From Microbacterium sp. 10M-3C3 (GTDB taxonomy: Bacteria > Actinomycetota > Actinomycetes > Actinomycetales > Microbacteriaceae), in NCBI RefSeq assembly GCF_003931875.1, contig NZ_CP034245.1:1922001-1986000 (forward strand): 64,000 bases of DNA, given 5' to 3'. A program made the position numbers and the translations under genes. The notes below the pieces were generated by a model, which made no database searches, had not been told where the DNA came from, and saw only the letters and a program-made list of their open reading frames with translations. Below are positions 35,806 through 44,122 of this stretch, piece after piece. Within the stretch, counting starts at the first letter, position 1; every line of letters starts with the position of its first letter.

Positions 35806-35839
35806 GCAAGCGGCGGACGGTCCGCCGTCGGGAGGGCTC

Positions 35840-36709
35840 GTGACGGACAACGCCGATCCGGTGGATGCACTGCTGAACGTGCTGGATCTGCGGGATGCCG
35901 GCGCCCGCACGAGCGAGGACATCTTCACCGCGGTGTCGCAGCCGATGCCCACGGGGCGCATCTACGGCGGCCAGGTGCTCGCGCAGGCTCTGATCGCGGC
36001 CTCGCGAACGATGCCCGACGACCGCCGGGCGCACTCGATGCACGGCTACTTCCTCCGGCCGGGCGACGCGTCCCAGCCCGTCACGTTCGGCGTCGACCGC
36101 ATCCACGACGGTCGGTCCTTCTCCACGCGGCGCACCCAGGGCTACCAGTCCGGTGTGCCCATCTTCTCCGCCATCGCGTCGTTCCAGACCTCGGACCCGG
36201 GCCTGGACCACCAGGAGCCGATGCCCGATGTCGCCCCGCCCGGGGATCTCCCCGATCCCGCCGCCGGGCCGGCGGCGCAGCATCCGATGACGCGGCGGCT
36301 GCTCGCCGAGCGTCCCGTGGACATCCGCTGGGATCCGTCGCCGATCTACTTCGACGTCGAGCGGCCCGCACCGCGGCAGGCGGTGTGGATGCGCGCCCGC
36401 CGGCGGCTCCCCGACGACCCGCTCCTGCACCGCGCCGTGCTGGCCTACCTCAGCGACCTGACCATCCAGGAGTCGATCCTGCGCGCGCACGGCGTCGCGT
36501 GGTCGCGCCCGGGGCTGAAGGTCGCGAGCCTCGACCACGCGATGTGGTGGCACCGCGACGCCCGCGTGGACGACTGGCTGCTGTACGTGCAGGAGTCCCC
36601 GAGCGCCCGCGGCGGCCGCGGCCTGGCCACGGGGCGGATCTACACGCGCGAAGGCGTGCTCGCCGCCAGCGTCGCGCAGGAGATCACCGTCCGCGTGCCG
36701 CAGGACTGA
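35840..36709 (+). CDS. tesB: Acyl-CoA thioesterase II (TesB-like)
   Basis: Hydrolyses medium or long acyl-CoA. The 289-aa protein has the double-hotdog fold of TesB. RIYGGQVLAQALIAASRTM is the first-domain signature, HSMHGYFLRPGD follows, and the C-terminal domain has KVASLDHAMWWH and RGLATGRIYTREGVLAASVAQE with the catalytic Asp/Thr/Gln neighbourhood. GTG 35840 follows GGGAGG. It is a standalone gene. Confidence 0.93.
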   Translation: MTDNADPVDALLNVLDLRDAGARTSEDIFTAVSQPMPTGRIYGGQVLAQALIAASRTMPDDRRAHSMHGYFLRPGDASQPVTFGVDRIHDGRSFSTRRTQGYQSGVPIFSAIASFQTSDPGLDHQEPMPDVAPPGDLPDPAAGPAAQHPMTRRLLAERPVDIRWDPSPIYFDVERPAPRQAVWMRARRRLPDDPLLHRAVLAYLSDLTIQESILRAHGVAWSRPGLKVASLDHAMWWHRDARVDDWLLYVQESPSARGGRGLATGRIYTREGVLAASVAQEITVRVPQD

Positions 36710-36726
36710 GTCCGCTCGAGGGCGGA

Positions 36727-37224
36727 TCAGGCCTGCGCCCGGCGGCGGTACTCGATCGGGTCGCCCAGGAACGGCTCCCACGCCGCGCGCTCCTCCGCGC
36801 TCCAGCGCATCGGGCGACCGGTCGCGGTGTCGACGATCACGACGACCGCCGTCGCACGAGCGTACAGGATCGGCGACGGATCGCCTGCCGGGCTGTAGAC
36901 CTCGAAGCACACATCTGCGCTCGAGCCGCCCATGCGGCCGATCCACAGCTGCACGTCGAGCGGGCGCTGCGTGTACGGCACGGGGCGGTAGTACTCGATC
37001 TCCTGCCGCGCGATGAGCGTCGCCCGCGCCCCACCGTTCTCCAGGACGTCCATGTCGAACACGGCCGTCGGGGGTGCAGGATCTGCTCCGTCGCCTTTCC
37101 AGAACGCGCGCAGTCGCGCCTCTTCGAGGAGCTTCAGCATCGACGTGTTGTTCACGTGCCCGAGCGCGTCCAGGTCGCCCCAGCGCAGGTGGATGGGGAC
37201 GTGGATGCGGAAGCCGTCAGTCAC
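36727..37224 (-). CDS. Single-hotdog acyl-CoA thioesterase (4HBT family)
   Basis: A 165-aa hotdog thioesterase. HLRWGDLDALGHVNNTSMLKLLEEAR carries the catalytic-acid motif of the 4-hydroxybenzoyl-CoA thioesterase family, and EIEYYRPVPYTQRPLDVQLWI is the second strand block. GTG 37224 lies 8 bp inside the end of ettA, so it is co-translated with it. The acyl substrate is unknown; similar genes are often next to ettA in actinobacteria. Confidence 0.88.
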   Translation of the reverse strand: MTDGFRIHVPIHLRWGDLDALGHVNNTSMLKLLEEARLRAFWKGDGADPAPPTAVFDMDVLENGGARATLIARQEIEYYRPVPYTQRPLDVQLWIGRMGGSSADVCFEVYSPAGDPSPILYARATAVVVIVDTATGRPMRWSAEERAAWEPFLGDPIEYRRRAQA

Positions 37225-38896
37225 GCGTGAGCTTGCGGTACGTCGAGCGGTGCGGGTTCGCCGCATCCGGGCCCAGGCGCTCGATCTTGTTCGCCTCGTA
37301 CGCCTCGAAGTTGCCCTCGAACCAGTGCCAGCGGTCGGGGTGCTCCTCGGTGCCCTCGTACGCGAGGATGTGCGTCGCGATGCGGTCGAGGAACCACCGG
37401 TCGTGCGTGATCACCACGGCGCAGCCGGGGAACTCCAGCAGCGCGTTCTCGAGCGACTGCAGCGTCTCGACGTCCAGGTCGTTCGTCGGCTCGTCGAGGA
37501 GGAGCAGGTTGCCGCCCTCCTTGAGGGTCAGCGCCAGGTTCAGGCGGTTGCGCTCACCGCCGGAGAGCACGCCGGCCTTCTTCTGCTGGTCGGGCCCCTT
37601 GAAGCCGAACTTCGACACGTAGGCGCGCGAGGGGATCTCCGTCTTGCCCACCGTGATGATGTCGAGTCCGTCCGAGACGACCTCCCACAGCGTCTTGCTC
37701 GGGTCGATGTTGGCGCGGCTCTGGTCAACGTAGCTGATCTTGACCGTCTCGCCGACCTTGAGGTCGCCGCCGTCGAGGGGCTCGAGACCGACGATCGTCT
37801 TGAACAGCGTCGTCTTCCCGACGCCGTTGGGGCCGATGACGCCCACGATGCCGTTCGGCGGGAGGCTGAAGCTCAGCCCGTCGATGAGCGAGCGGTCGCC
37901 GAAGCGCTTCTGCAGGTTCTTCGCCTCGATCACGATGCTGCCCAGGCGCGGCCCCGGCGGGATCTGGATCTCCTCGAAGTCGAGCTTGCGCGTGCGATCG
38001 GCCTCGGCCGCCATCTCCTCGTAGCGGGCGAGACGGGCCTTCGACTTCGCCTGACGGCCCTTGGCGTTGGAGCGGACCCACTCCAGCTCTTCCTTGAGGC
38101 GCTTGGCGAGCTTGGCGTCCTTCTTGCCCTGGACGTCGAGGCGCTCGGCCTTCTTCTCCAGGTACGTCGAGTAGTTGCCCTCGTAGCCGATGAGCCGGCC
38201 GCGGTCGACCTCGGCGATCCACTCCGCGACGTTGTCGAGGAAGTACCGGTCGTGCGTGATGGCGATGACGGCGCCGGGGTACTTCTGCAGGTGCTGCTCC
38301 AGCCACAGCACGCTCTCGGCGTCGAGGTGGTTCGTGGGCTCGTCGAGGAGCAGGAGGTCAGGCTTCTGCAGGAGGAGCTTCGTCAGCGCCACCCGGCGCT
38401 TCTCACCGCCCGAGAGCGGAGCGATCGCGGCGTCACCCGGGGGCGTGCGGAGCGCATCCATCGCCTGCTCCAGCTGGGAGTCGAGGTCCCACGCGTCGGC
38501 GGCGTCGATCTCCTCCTGAAGGGTGCCCATCTCGGCCAGAAGCGCGTCGAAGTCGGCGTCGGGGTCGGCCATGAGAGCCGAGATCTCGTTGAACCGGTCG
38601 AGCTTCGCCTTGATCGCGATGCCGTCCTGGATGTTCTCGAGCACCGTCTTGGACTCGTCGAGCTCGGGCTCCTGCATGAGGATCCCGACCGAGAACCCCG
38701 GGCTGAGCTTCGCCTCGCCGTTGGAAGGCGTGTCCAGGCCCGCCATGATCTTCAGGATCGTGGACTTTCCCGCGCCGTTCGGACCGACCATGCCGATCTT
38801 CGCGCCGGGGAGGAACGCCATCGTGACGTCGTCGAGGATCAGCTTGTCGCCCACGGCCTTGCGGGCGCGCACCATCGAATAGATGTATTCAGCCAT
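37217..38896 (-). CDS. ettA: EttA, ABC-F translational throttle protein
   Basis: A ribosome-binding ABC-F ATPase that senses energy state at the E site. The 559-aa protein has two ATPase domains: Walker A GPNGAGKST near residue 40 and GPNGVGKTT near 355, ABC signatures LSGGEKRR and LSGGERNR, and LLLDEPTNHLD / LLLDEPTNDLD. An Arg/Lys-rich interdomain linker lies around 240-310. There is no transmembrane part. TAGACT lies nine bases before ATG 38896. A thioesterase gene overlaps its end. Confidence 0.95.
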   Translation of the reverse strand: MAEYIYSMVRARKAVGDKLILDDVTMAFLPGAKIGMVGPNGAGKSTILKIMAGLDTPSNGEAKLSPGFSVGILMQEPELDESKTVLENIQDGIAIKAKLDRFNEISALMADPDADFDALLAEMGTLQEEIDAADAWDLDSQLEQAMDALRTPPGDAAIAPLSGGEKRRVALTKLLLQKPDLLLLDEPTNHLDAESVLWLEQHLQKYPGAVIAITHDRYFLDNVAEWIAEVDRGRLIGYEGNYSTYLEKKAERLDVQGKKDAKLAKRLKEELEWVRSNAKGRQAKSKARLARYEEMAAEADRTRKLDFEEIQIPPGPRLGSIVIEAKNLQKRFGDRSLIDGLSFSLPPNGIVGVIGPNGVGKTTLFKTIVGLEPLDGGDLKVGETVKISYVDQSRANIDPSKTLWEVVSDGLDIITVGKTEIPSRAYVSKFGFKGPDQQKKAGVLSGGERNRLNLALTLKEGGNLLLLDEPTNDLDVETLQSLENALLEFPGCAVVITHDRWFLDRIATHILAYEGTEEHPDRWHWFEGNFEAYEANKIERLGPDAANPHRSTYRKLTRD

Positions 38897-38905
38897 AACC
38901 GGTCC

Positions 38906-38911
38906 AGTCTA
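38906..38911 (-). promoter_or_regulatory. -10 box TAGACT of ettA
   Basis: Minus-strand TAGACT ends nine bases before ATG 38896, implying a leader of about two bases. Confidence 0.45.
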
Positions 38912-38938
38912 CGGGGCCGCGCGGACGCGGCCGCCGCG

Positions 38939-39439
38939 TCACCAGTCGATCGGCCGGGTCGTGCCGATGAGGCACGTGCCGTCGTCGAGGCCCGGCAGGA
39001 CGGTCGTGACCGGGTTCCCCGTCGCCGGCCCGACCTGACCGACGAGGCACTCGTTCCCCCATCGCACCGAGAACTGGATGCTCTCGGCGGGGTTGCCGAC
39101 CGTCGACTCGTCGGCGGTGACCTGCATCGCGGCCTTGTCGAACCCTCCGGCGACGAGCGCGTCGACGTACGCGCGTCCGCGCACCTGATCGGGGGTCGCC
39201 CACACCGCCTGCACGATCTGCGTGAAGTACGGCAGGTTGTCGCTCGCCGAGCCCTCGGGGACGAGGGCCGGTCCGGTGGGAGTGGGAGTCGGCGTCGCGG
39301 ACGGCGCCTGCACGGTCGCCGCGACGGTCGGGCTCGGGGACGGTTCCGGCTGCGGCGGCGTGCAGCCGGCGGTGACGAGCACCGACGCGCTCACAAGCGA
39401 GATCACGGCGAGACGGCGGAGCGCGTGCGTTCGGGCCAC
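38939..39439 (-). CDS. Secreted lipoprotein of unknown function
   Basis: A 166-aa protein with a lipoprotein signal: basic start, hydrophobic core and lipobox LVTAGC with Cys26. A Pro/Thr/Ser-rich linker (residues 28-60) then leads to a folded C-terminal part with two cysteines (ECLVG and TCLIG) that could form a disulfide. It is therefore anchored outside the membrane. GTG 39439 is six bases after TAGACT. I do not recognise a function. Confidence 0.82.
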   Translation of the reverse strand: MARTHALRRLAVISLVSASVLVTAGCTPPQPEPSPSPTVAATVQAPSATPTPTPTGPALVPEGSASDNLPYFTQIVQAVWATPDQVRGRAYVDALVAGGFDKAAMQVTADESTVGNPAESIQFSVRWGNECLVGQVGPATGNPVTTVLPGLDDGTCLIGTTRPIDW

Positions 39440-39445
39440 ACCGCG

Positions 39446-39451
39446 AGTCTA
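39446..39451 (-). promoter_or_regulatory. -10 box TAGACT, leaderless spacing
   Basis: Minus-strand TAGACT ends six bases before GTG 39439 of the lipoprotein gene. Confidence 0.45.
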
Positions 39452-39461
39452 CGGTCGGCGC

Positions 39462-39983
39462 TCAGAACGGCGTGTCGGCGTCGGCAGCCGCCGCCGCACC
39501 GACGAGCTCGTCGGTGGCCGGGATCGCCCACCCGTCCGCGTCCCGTGCGCCCGCCGGGGGCGCGGATGCGGCGGCGGGAGAGCCGTCGGACTCCGCGGCC
39601 TCGCGCGGCGCCGCCGCGCCGTCACGGCGGGCGGTCCGGGTGAACACCGTCGTGCCGAAGAGCAGGTCGTGCCCGATCGCGTCGGCCTCGATGTCGGCCG
39701 ACGTGCCCGAGCGGGTGCCGTTCTCCCACGCGCGCAGATGCATGCGACCGACGACGATGACGCGATCGCCCTGGTGGAGGGAGGCGAGCGCGTGCTCGCC
39801 GAGACCCCGGAAGGCGGAGACCTGATACCAGTTCGTGTACTGGTCGATCCATCCGCCGGTGTTCTTGTCGAAGCGACGATGTGCGGCGGCGAGGCGGAAC
39901 GAGGTGACCGTCGCGCCGCCGGGCAGCGTGCGCTGCTCGGGGACGGTGGCGACGTTCCCGGTGATGGTGAGGATCTCGGTCAT
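39462..39983 (-). CDS. ssb: Single-stranded DNA-binding protein, probable second paralogue
   Basis: A 173-aa SSB. The OB-fold occupies residues 1-110: LTITGNVATVPEQRTLPGGATVTSFRLAA, YQVSAFRGLGEHALASLHQGDRVIVVGRMHLRAW. The C-terminal tail is Ala-rich and acidic and ends DADTPF, close to the consensus DDDIPF partner-binding tip. The primary ssb of actinobacteria usually lies between rpsF and rpsR; here those genes are absent, so this is probably an accessory copy. ATG 39983 begins MTEILTITG. Confidence 0.88.
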   Translation of the reverse strand: MTEILTITGNVATVPEQRTLPGGATVTSFRLAAAHRRFDKNTGGWIDQYTNWYQVSAFRGLGEHALASLHQGDRVIVVGRMHLRAWENGTRSGTSADIEADAIGHDLLFGTTVFTRTARRDGAAAPREAAESDGSPAAASAPPAGARDADGWAIPATDELVGAAAAADADTPF

Positions 39984-40140
39984 GGCGGCTTCCCTTCGGT
40001 GGATGCTCCGGCGACCGCGTGCCCGTCGATCGCCGGAGTGCTCCCCACCCTCGCCTCCGACCGTGGCGGGCCGAGCACCGCGCCCCCGGATTGGGGAGAC
40101 CACGCGCCGGCCGGCGGCTGGGGACGGGAGGTCGACGGCG

Positions 40141-40434
40141 ATGTCGGAGCCCCCGCATATCGTGACGGACATGACGATCCTCACCGCGCCGCACCCGGAC
40201 TCCGCGCCGCAGCCGACCGCGCCCGCGTGGGCGTCGCTGCAGCGGGTCGGCCACGGGCGGTGGCGTGTCAGCGACCGTGGCCGGCGCATCGTCGGGCACG
40301 TGCGCGCGGTCCACGTCGACGGCGGCTGGCGGTTCGTGGCGGAGCGCTTCAACAGCGCGACGCGGGCGTTCCGCGAGATCGGCCGCTTCTGGTCGCCCGA
40401 CGAAGCGCTCGAGTGCCTCCGGTGCTCGGTCTGA
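40141..40434 (+). CDS. Hypothetical 97-aa protein
   Basis: A small basic soluble protein with the segment WASLQRVGHGRWRVSDRGRRIVGHV and RFVAERF, suggesting a short beta-rich domain of unknown function. ATG 40141 follows GGAGG by nine bases; ATG 40171 is the alternative. It is divergent from ssb with a 157-bp gap in which I see no clear regulatory motif. Confidence 0.65.
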   Translation: MSEPPHIVTDMTILTAPHPDSAPQPTAPAWASLQRVGHGRWRVSDRGRRIVGHVRAVHVDGGWRFVAERFNSATRAFREIGRFWSPDEALECLRCSV

Positions 40435-40445
40435 GACGGAGGAGG

Positions 40446-41861
40446 TCAGACGACGGCTTCGAGGCGCTCGAATCGGCCGTCGCCGCCGGTGCTCGCGGCG
40501 ACCGACCAGCTCTCGGCGAGGATCGCCGCGGCGCGCTCGAGGTCGTCGACGGGCGCGGTGAACGGCACGCGCAGATGGCGGTCATGTCCCCCCTCGACGG
40601 CGAAGCGGGCACCCGCGGACAGATACAGGCCACGCGCGCGCGCCGCCATGACGAGCGGGGCGCTCAGCGGCGCATCCAGTCCCACCCACAGCGACACGCC
40701 GCCCGCGACCTCGGGCACCCGCCACGCGGGGAGGGCCGCGCGCAGGGCCGCCGTGAGCGCGTCACGGCCGGCGCGCAGGTGGGCCGAGCGCTGGGCCACG
40801 ATCTCCGTCATGCGGGCCAGAAGCTCCACGGCCACGGCCTGCTCGAACTCCGGCGTGCCCAGGTCGTGCACCGGCCGCGCCGCAGCGAGGCGCGCGATCG
40901 TCTCCTCGGGCGCCCGTATCCAGCCCACCCGGAGTCCGCCCCACACGGTCTTGCCGAGCGACCCGATGCGGATCACGCCGGGCACCGCAGCGAACGGGTC
41001 GGCGGGCGGGCCGTCGATCGCGAGCTCGGCGGTCGTCTCATCGGCGATGAGGATCGTCCCCGCGCGGTCGGCCGCGCGCGCGATCGCCTCGGCCTCGACA
41101 GGCGTCATCGTCCGGCCGGTCGGGTTCTGGAAGGTCGGCATGAGGTAGGCGAGGGTCGGCAGCGTCCGCGCGAACGCCTGCTCGGCGCGATCGAGGTCCC
41201 AGCCGTCGCGGGTGGTCACCGGCACAGACACGAGCCGCCCGCCGGCACGCCGGAACGCGTCGGCCGCGTGCGGGTACGTCGGAGTCTCCAGCAGCACGCG
41301 GTCGGCGCGCGCGGTGAGCACCGCGGCGAGCAGGTGGATCGCGCTCTGGGCGCCGGGCGTGACGAGCACCTCCTCGGCCCGCGTGGGCAGGCCCCGCTCG
41401 CGATAGCGCCGGGCCACGGCCTCCCGCAGCTCCCGCTGCCCGACGACGTCGTAGCCGGCACGCGCCACGAGGGTCGTCGCCCGCGCGGCGACCTCGGCGA
41501 AGACGCCCGCCAGTCCCGGCCACGCCGGCGGCGAGGCCTGCTGCAGATCTATCGCGTCGGCCTGGCCGGGCCGGATCCCGGGGTCGCGGCGGGCGAGCGG
41601 CAGCGTCACGCTCCCCGAGCCGCGGATGCTGCGGATGTGCGCGGTGTCGCGCAGGCTCGCATAGGCCGCGGCGACGGTCGTTCGGCTGAGTCCGAGCGCG
41701 GCGGCGAGCTCGCGCTCGGCGGGCAGGGCGGTGTGCGGAACGAGCCGGTTGTCGAGGCACAGGAGGCGGATCGCGTCCGCGAGCGCCTCATAGACCGGGC
41801 CGCTGCCGCGCCACCCTCCGAGCGCCGCCGCGAGAGACCGCGCGCTGATCCGCGAATCCAT
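40446..41861 (-). CDS. MocR-type regulator (GntR wHTH plus aminotransferase domain)
   Basis: A 471-aa transcription regulator. Residues 1-80 form a GntR winged helix (LPAERELAAALGLSRTTVAAAYASL). The rest is a fold-type I aminotransferase-like domain with FQNPTGRTM, ADETTAEL and the PLP-lysine segment GSLGKTVWGG. Members respond to PLP, amino acids or related ligands. TACAGT lies six bases before ATG 41861. It is divergent from a YczE-type membrane protein gene, a pairing noted in other bacteria, so it probably controls that gene. Confidence 0.92.
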   Translation of the reverse strand: MDSRISARSLAAALGGWRGSGPVYEALADAIRLLCLDNRLVPHTALPAERELAAALGLSRTTVAAAYASLRDTAHIRSIRGSGSVTLPLARRDPGIRPGQADAIDLQQASPPAWPGLAGVFAEVAARATTLVARAGYDVVGQRELREAVARRYRERGLPTRAEEVLVTPGAQSAIHLLAAVLTARADRVLLETPTYPHAADAFRRAGGRLVSVPVTTRDGWDLDRAEQAFARTLPTLAYLMPTFQNPTGRTMTPVEAEAIARAADRAGTILIADETTAELAIDGPPADPFAAVPGVIRIGSLGKTVWGGLRVGWIRAPEETIARLAAARPVHDLGTPEFEQAVAVELLARMTEIVAQRSAHLRAGRDALTAALRAALPAWRVPEVAGGVSLWVGLDAPLSAPLVMAARARGLYLSAGARFAVEGGHDRHLRVPFTAPVDDLERAAAILAESWSVAASTGGDGRFERLEAVV

Positions 41862-41867
41862 GAGGCC

Positions 41868-41873
41868 ACTGTA
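41868..41873 (-). promoter_or_regulatory. -10 box TACAGT, leaderless spacing
   Basis: Minus-strand TACAGT ends six bases before ATG 41861 of the MocR gene. Confidence 0.45.
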
Positions 41874-41878
41874 CGCGG

Positions 41879-41903
41879 ATTGGCATCTGGCGTACCAGCC
41901 AAT
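41879..41903. promoter_or_regulatory. Nested palindrome in the MocR/yczE intergenic region
   Basis: ATTGGC (41879-41884) faces GCCAAT (41898-41903), and inside them CTGG-CGTA-CCAG (41887-41898) is a perfect inverted repeat. The site lies between the divergent genes, next to the MocR -10 box, and is the best candidate operator. Confidence 0.5.
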
Positions 41904-41922
41904 TGTGGGATGTTATCGACGT

Positions 41923-42543
41923 ATGACCCGGCGAGTGATCCAGTTGATCGTGGGATTGGCTTTCTATGGCGTGGGTGCCGGCCTCACCCTCCGCGCCGGC
42001 CTCGGCGTGGACCCCTGGACCGTGCTGGCCGAGGGCATCGGCCTGCGCACGGGCATCGGCGTCGGCTGGGTCACGAACCTCCTGGGTGCCGCCGTGCTGC
42101 TCGCGTGGATCCCGTTGCGCCAGCACCCGGGTGTGGGCACGGTCGCCAACATCGCCGTCGTCGGAACGAGCATGCAGGCGACCATCAGCCTCGTTTCGGC
42201 ACCCGTGCAGCTGTGGTCGCAGCTCGTCATGCTGCTCGTGGGCGTGCTCGTCGTCGCCATCTCCTCCGGCCTGTACATCGGCGCCCACTTCGGCCCCGGG
42301 CCGCGCGACGGCCTCATGACCGGCCTGCACGCGCGCACCGGCGCGCCGATCTGGCTGTGCCGGCTCGTCGTGGAGGGCACCGTGCTCGTGCTCGGCTGGA
42401 CGCTCGGCGGCACGGTCGGCCTCGGCACCGTGCTGTTCGCGCTGTGCATCGGGCCGCTCGTGCACGTCACCCTGCCGCTGTTCGACCTCCCGCAGCGGGG
42501 AGATGCCGCGATCCTCGTGAGCGGGCGGCCCGCGCTGCACTGA
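41923..42543 (+). CDS. YczE/YitT-type membrane protein
   Basis: A 206-aa protein with five or so hydrophobic segments. LIVGLAFYGVGAGLTLRAGLGVDPWTVLAEGIG and FGPGPRDGLMTGLHARTG are the conserved signature of the YczE family. It is probably a small permease or regulator of unknown substrate. ATG 41923 is preceded by TGTTAT six bases upstream. It is likely controlled by the divergent MocR regulator. Confidence 0.88.
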   Translation: MTRRVIQLIVGLAFYGVGAGLTLRAGLGVDPWTVLAEGIGLRTGIGVGWVTNLLGAAVLLAWIPLRQHPGVGTVANIAVVGTSMQATISLVSAPVQLWSQLVMLLVGVLVVAISSGLYIGAHFGPGPRDGLMTGLHARTGAPIWLCRLVVEGTVLVLGWTLGGTVGLGTVLFALCIGPLVHVTLPLFDLPQRGDAAILVSGRPALH

Positions 42544-42551
42544 CGGCAGGA

Positions 42552-42764
42552 TCAGTGCTCGCGGTACTCCGGAGCGTCCGCGCCCGGCTTCAGGTGCGTC
42601 TGCAGCGCGCGCTTGGCGATGTCCATCGTGGGGTAGGTGCCCAGCGGCTGGTCCGCCCCCGCCATCTGCACCGTGTACGCGTCGGCGTCCTTCTGGATCT
42701 TGCCGACGGCACCCGCCGGTCCGTACGCCACCCACAGTCGCCGGGTCGTGGTCTCGGTCATCAT
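42552..42764 (-). CDS. Hypothetical 70-aa protein
   Basis: A short soluble protein beginning MMTETTTRRLWVAYGPAG and ending GADAPEYREH. The ATG pair follows GGAAGGAG, a strong ribosome site, which supports it as a gene. The body looks like a single compact alpha/beta domain. No family recognised. It converges on the YczE gene with an 8-bp gap. Confidence 0.65.
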   Translation of the reverse strand: MMTETTTRRLWVAYGPAGAVGKIQKDADAYTVQMAGADQPLGTYPTMDIAKRALQTHLKPGADAPEYREH

Positions 42765-42854
42765 CGACTCCTTCCGCGATGACCCCGACGCTACGCCGCG
42801 TCGCGCGGTTCGGCCAGTGGCGCGCCGCCGGTCGCATCCGCGCAGGCGGCTCGG

Positions 42855-42860
42855 TACTGT
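42855..42860 (+). promoter_or_regulatory. -10 box TACTGT of tRNA-Arg
   Basis: TACTGT lies 10 bases before the tRNA 5' end, implying a very short 5' leader. Confidence 0.4.
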
Positions 42861-42870
42861 GGATGGTCGA

Positions 42871-42943
42871 CCCCCAGTAGCTCAGTGGATAGAGCAGCGG
42901 CCTTCTAATCCGCCGGTCACACGTTCGAATCGTGTCTGGGGGG
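42871..42943 (+). tRNA. tRNA-Arg (anticodon TCT)
   Basis: A 73-nt cloverleaf: acceptor CCCCCAG pairs with CTGGGGG, the anticodon loop is CTTCTAA (TCT), and the T-arm is ACACGTTCGAATCGTGT. The pair at the base of the anticodon loop (C31-T39) is a mismatch. No encoded CCA. It sits just before the oligoribonuclease gene. Confidence 0.95.
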
Positions 42944-42981
42944 CCGAGAACCCCTCCCGCCGGGCGGGCGCGACGCGTCGA

Positions 42982-42987
42982 TAGGAT
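42982..42987 (+). promoter_or_regulatory. -10 box TAGGAT, leaderless spacing for orn
   Basis: TAGGAT ends seven bases before ATG 42995, favouring that start over in-frame ATG 42986. Confidence 0.45.
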
Positions 42988-42994
42988 GAGCGGC

Positions 42995-43621
42995 ATGGTG
43001 GGTGCTTCCGCGAACGACCGTCTGGTCTGGATCGACTGCGAAATGACCGGACTGGATCTGGCGGTCGACGAGCTCGTGGAGATCGCCGTCGTGGTCACCG
43101 ACTTCGACCTGCAGGTGCTCGACCCCGGTTTCCAGATCGTCATCAAGCCCGACGACTCGGCGCTCGCGAACATGAGCGAGTTCGTCACCGAGATGCACCG
43201 CAGCTCGGGCCTGCTCGAGGAGATCCCTCACGGGGTGAGCGTCGCCGACGCGGAGTTCCAGGCGCTCGAGTACATCCAGCGCTTCGCCCCCGCCGAGGGC
43301 AAGGCGCCGCTGGCGGGCAACACGATCGGCACCGACCGCACGTTCCTCGCGAAGTACATGCCCCGTGTCGACCGGTGGCTCCACTATCGCAACGTCGACG
43401 TGTCGAGCATCAAGGAGCTCTCCCGGCGCTGGTACCCGCGCGCCTACATCCACGCCCCGGCGAAGAACGGCGGTCACCGCGCCCTCGCCGACATCCACGA
43501 ATCCATCCGCGAGCTCGCGTACTACCGCACCGCGGTGTTCGTGCCCGAGCCCGGGCCGACGAGCGACGGTGCGCGGGCGGCGGCGAGCAGCGCCGTGTCG
43601 TCGTACCCCTTCGCGGTGTGA
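42995..43621 (+). CDS. orn: Oligoribonuclease
   Basis: Degrades 2-5 nt RNA fragments (nanoRNA, pGpG) to mononucleotides. The 208-aa protein has the DEDDh exonuclease residues: WIDCEMTGLD (Asp, Glu), AGNTIGTDRTFL (Asp), and GGHRALADIHESI (His, Asp). Length is close to the family's usual 180-215. ATG 42995 is at leaderless distance from TAGGAT. It is an essential-type RNA turnover gene in many bacteria. Confidence 0.95.
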   Translation: MVGASANDRLVWIDCEMTGLDLAVDELVEIAVVVTDFDLQVLDPGFQIVIKPDDSALANMSEFVTEMHRSSGLLEEIPHGVSVADAEFQALEYIQRFAPAEGKAPLAGNTIGTDRTFLAKYMPRVDRWLHYRNVDVSSIKELSRRWYPRAYIHAPAKNGGHRALADIHESIRELAYYRTAVFVPEPGPTSDGARAAASSAVSSYPFAV

Positions 43622-43658
43622 GAGAATCTTCTGGTTGTCCTGCTCCGCCGGACACATG

Positions 43659-43734
43659 GTGGGTATAGCTCAGTTGGTAGAGCACCTGGTTGTGGTCCAG
43701 GGGGTCGCGGGTTCAAGTCCCGTTACTCACCCCA
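43659..43734 (+). tRNA. tRNA-His (anticodon GTG)
   Basis: A cloverleaf with acceptor GTGGGTA/TACTCAC, anticodon loop TTGTGGT (GTG), T-arm GCGGGTTCAAGTCCCGT and encoded CCA. A G at 43658 can serve as the extra G-1 opposite discriminator C, the hallmark of tRNA-His. It lies 37 bp after orn. Confidence 0.96.
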
Positions 43735-43753
43735 ATTCGTTGTGCGCTCCGTC

Positions 43754-44122
43754 ATGACCGATCCCTCGTTCCCCGACATCGACGCCGCCGGGTTCGAACG
43801 GCTCGTCGTCGACGAGCTGGATCGCCTCCCCGACGACATGGTCGAAGGCCTCGACAATGTCGTGTTCGTCGTCGAGGACCGGCCGGAGGACGGCAGCCTC
43901 GACCTGCTCGGCCTCTACGACGGCTGGGCGCTCACCGAGCGCGAGCGCTACGGCAGCGCCGCCGAGCTGCCCGACCGCATCATCCTGTACCGCGAGCCGC
44001 ACCTGGCGGCGTGCGACGACCTGGCGCAGCTGCGCGAGGAGATCCACACCACGCTCGTGCACGAAATCGCCCATTTCTACGGCATCGACGACGAGCGTCT
44101 GCACGAGCTGGGGTGGGCGTGA
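43754..44122 (+). CDS. Metallopeptidase-family protein (zincin-like, PF06262)
   Basis: A 122-aa protein with HEIAHFYGID, a HExxH zinc motif, close to the C terminus. The upstream acidic segment VFVVEDRPEDGSLDLLGLYDG is usual for this family. It is a minimal zincin of unknown substrate. ATG 43754 is the first codon after tRNA-His. Its stop overlaps the clpS GTG as GTGA, so it is the lead gene of a three-gene coupled unit with ClpS and DUF2017. Confidence 0.85.
   Translation: MTDPSFPDIDAAGFERLVVDELDRLPDDMVEGLDNVVFVVEDRPEDGSLDLLGLYDGWALTERERYGSAAELPDRIILYREPHLAACDDLAQLREEIHTTLVHEIAHFYGIDDERLHELGWA

Noticed and set aside
42871..42943. tRNA-Arg as a pseudogene because of the C31-T39 mismatch
   Set aside because: All other stems are perfect, and a single mismatch at this closing pair is tolerated in real tRNAs.
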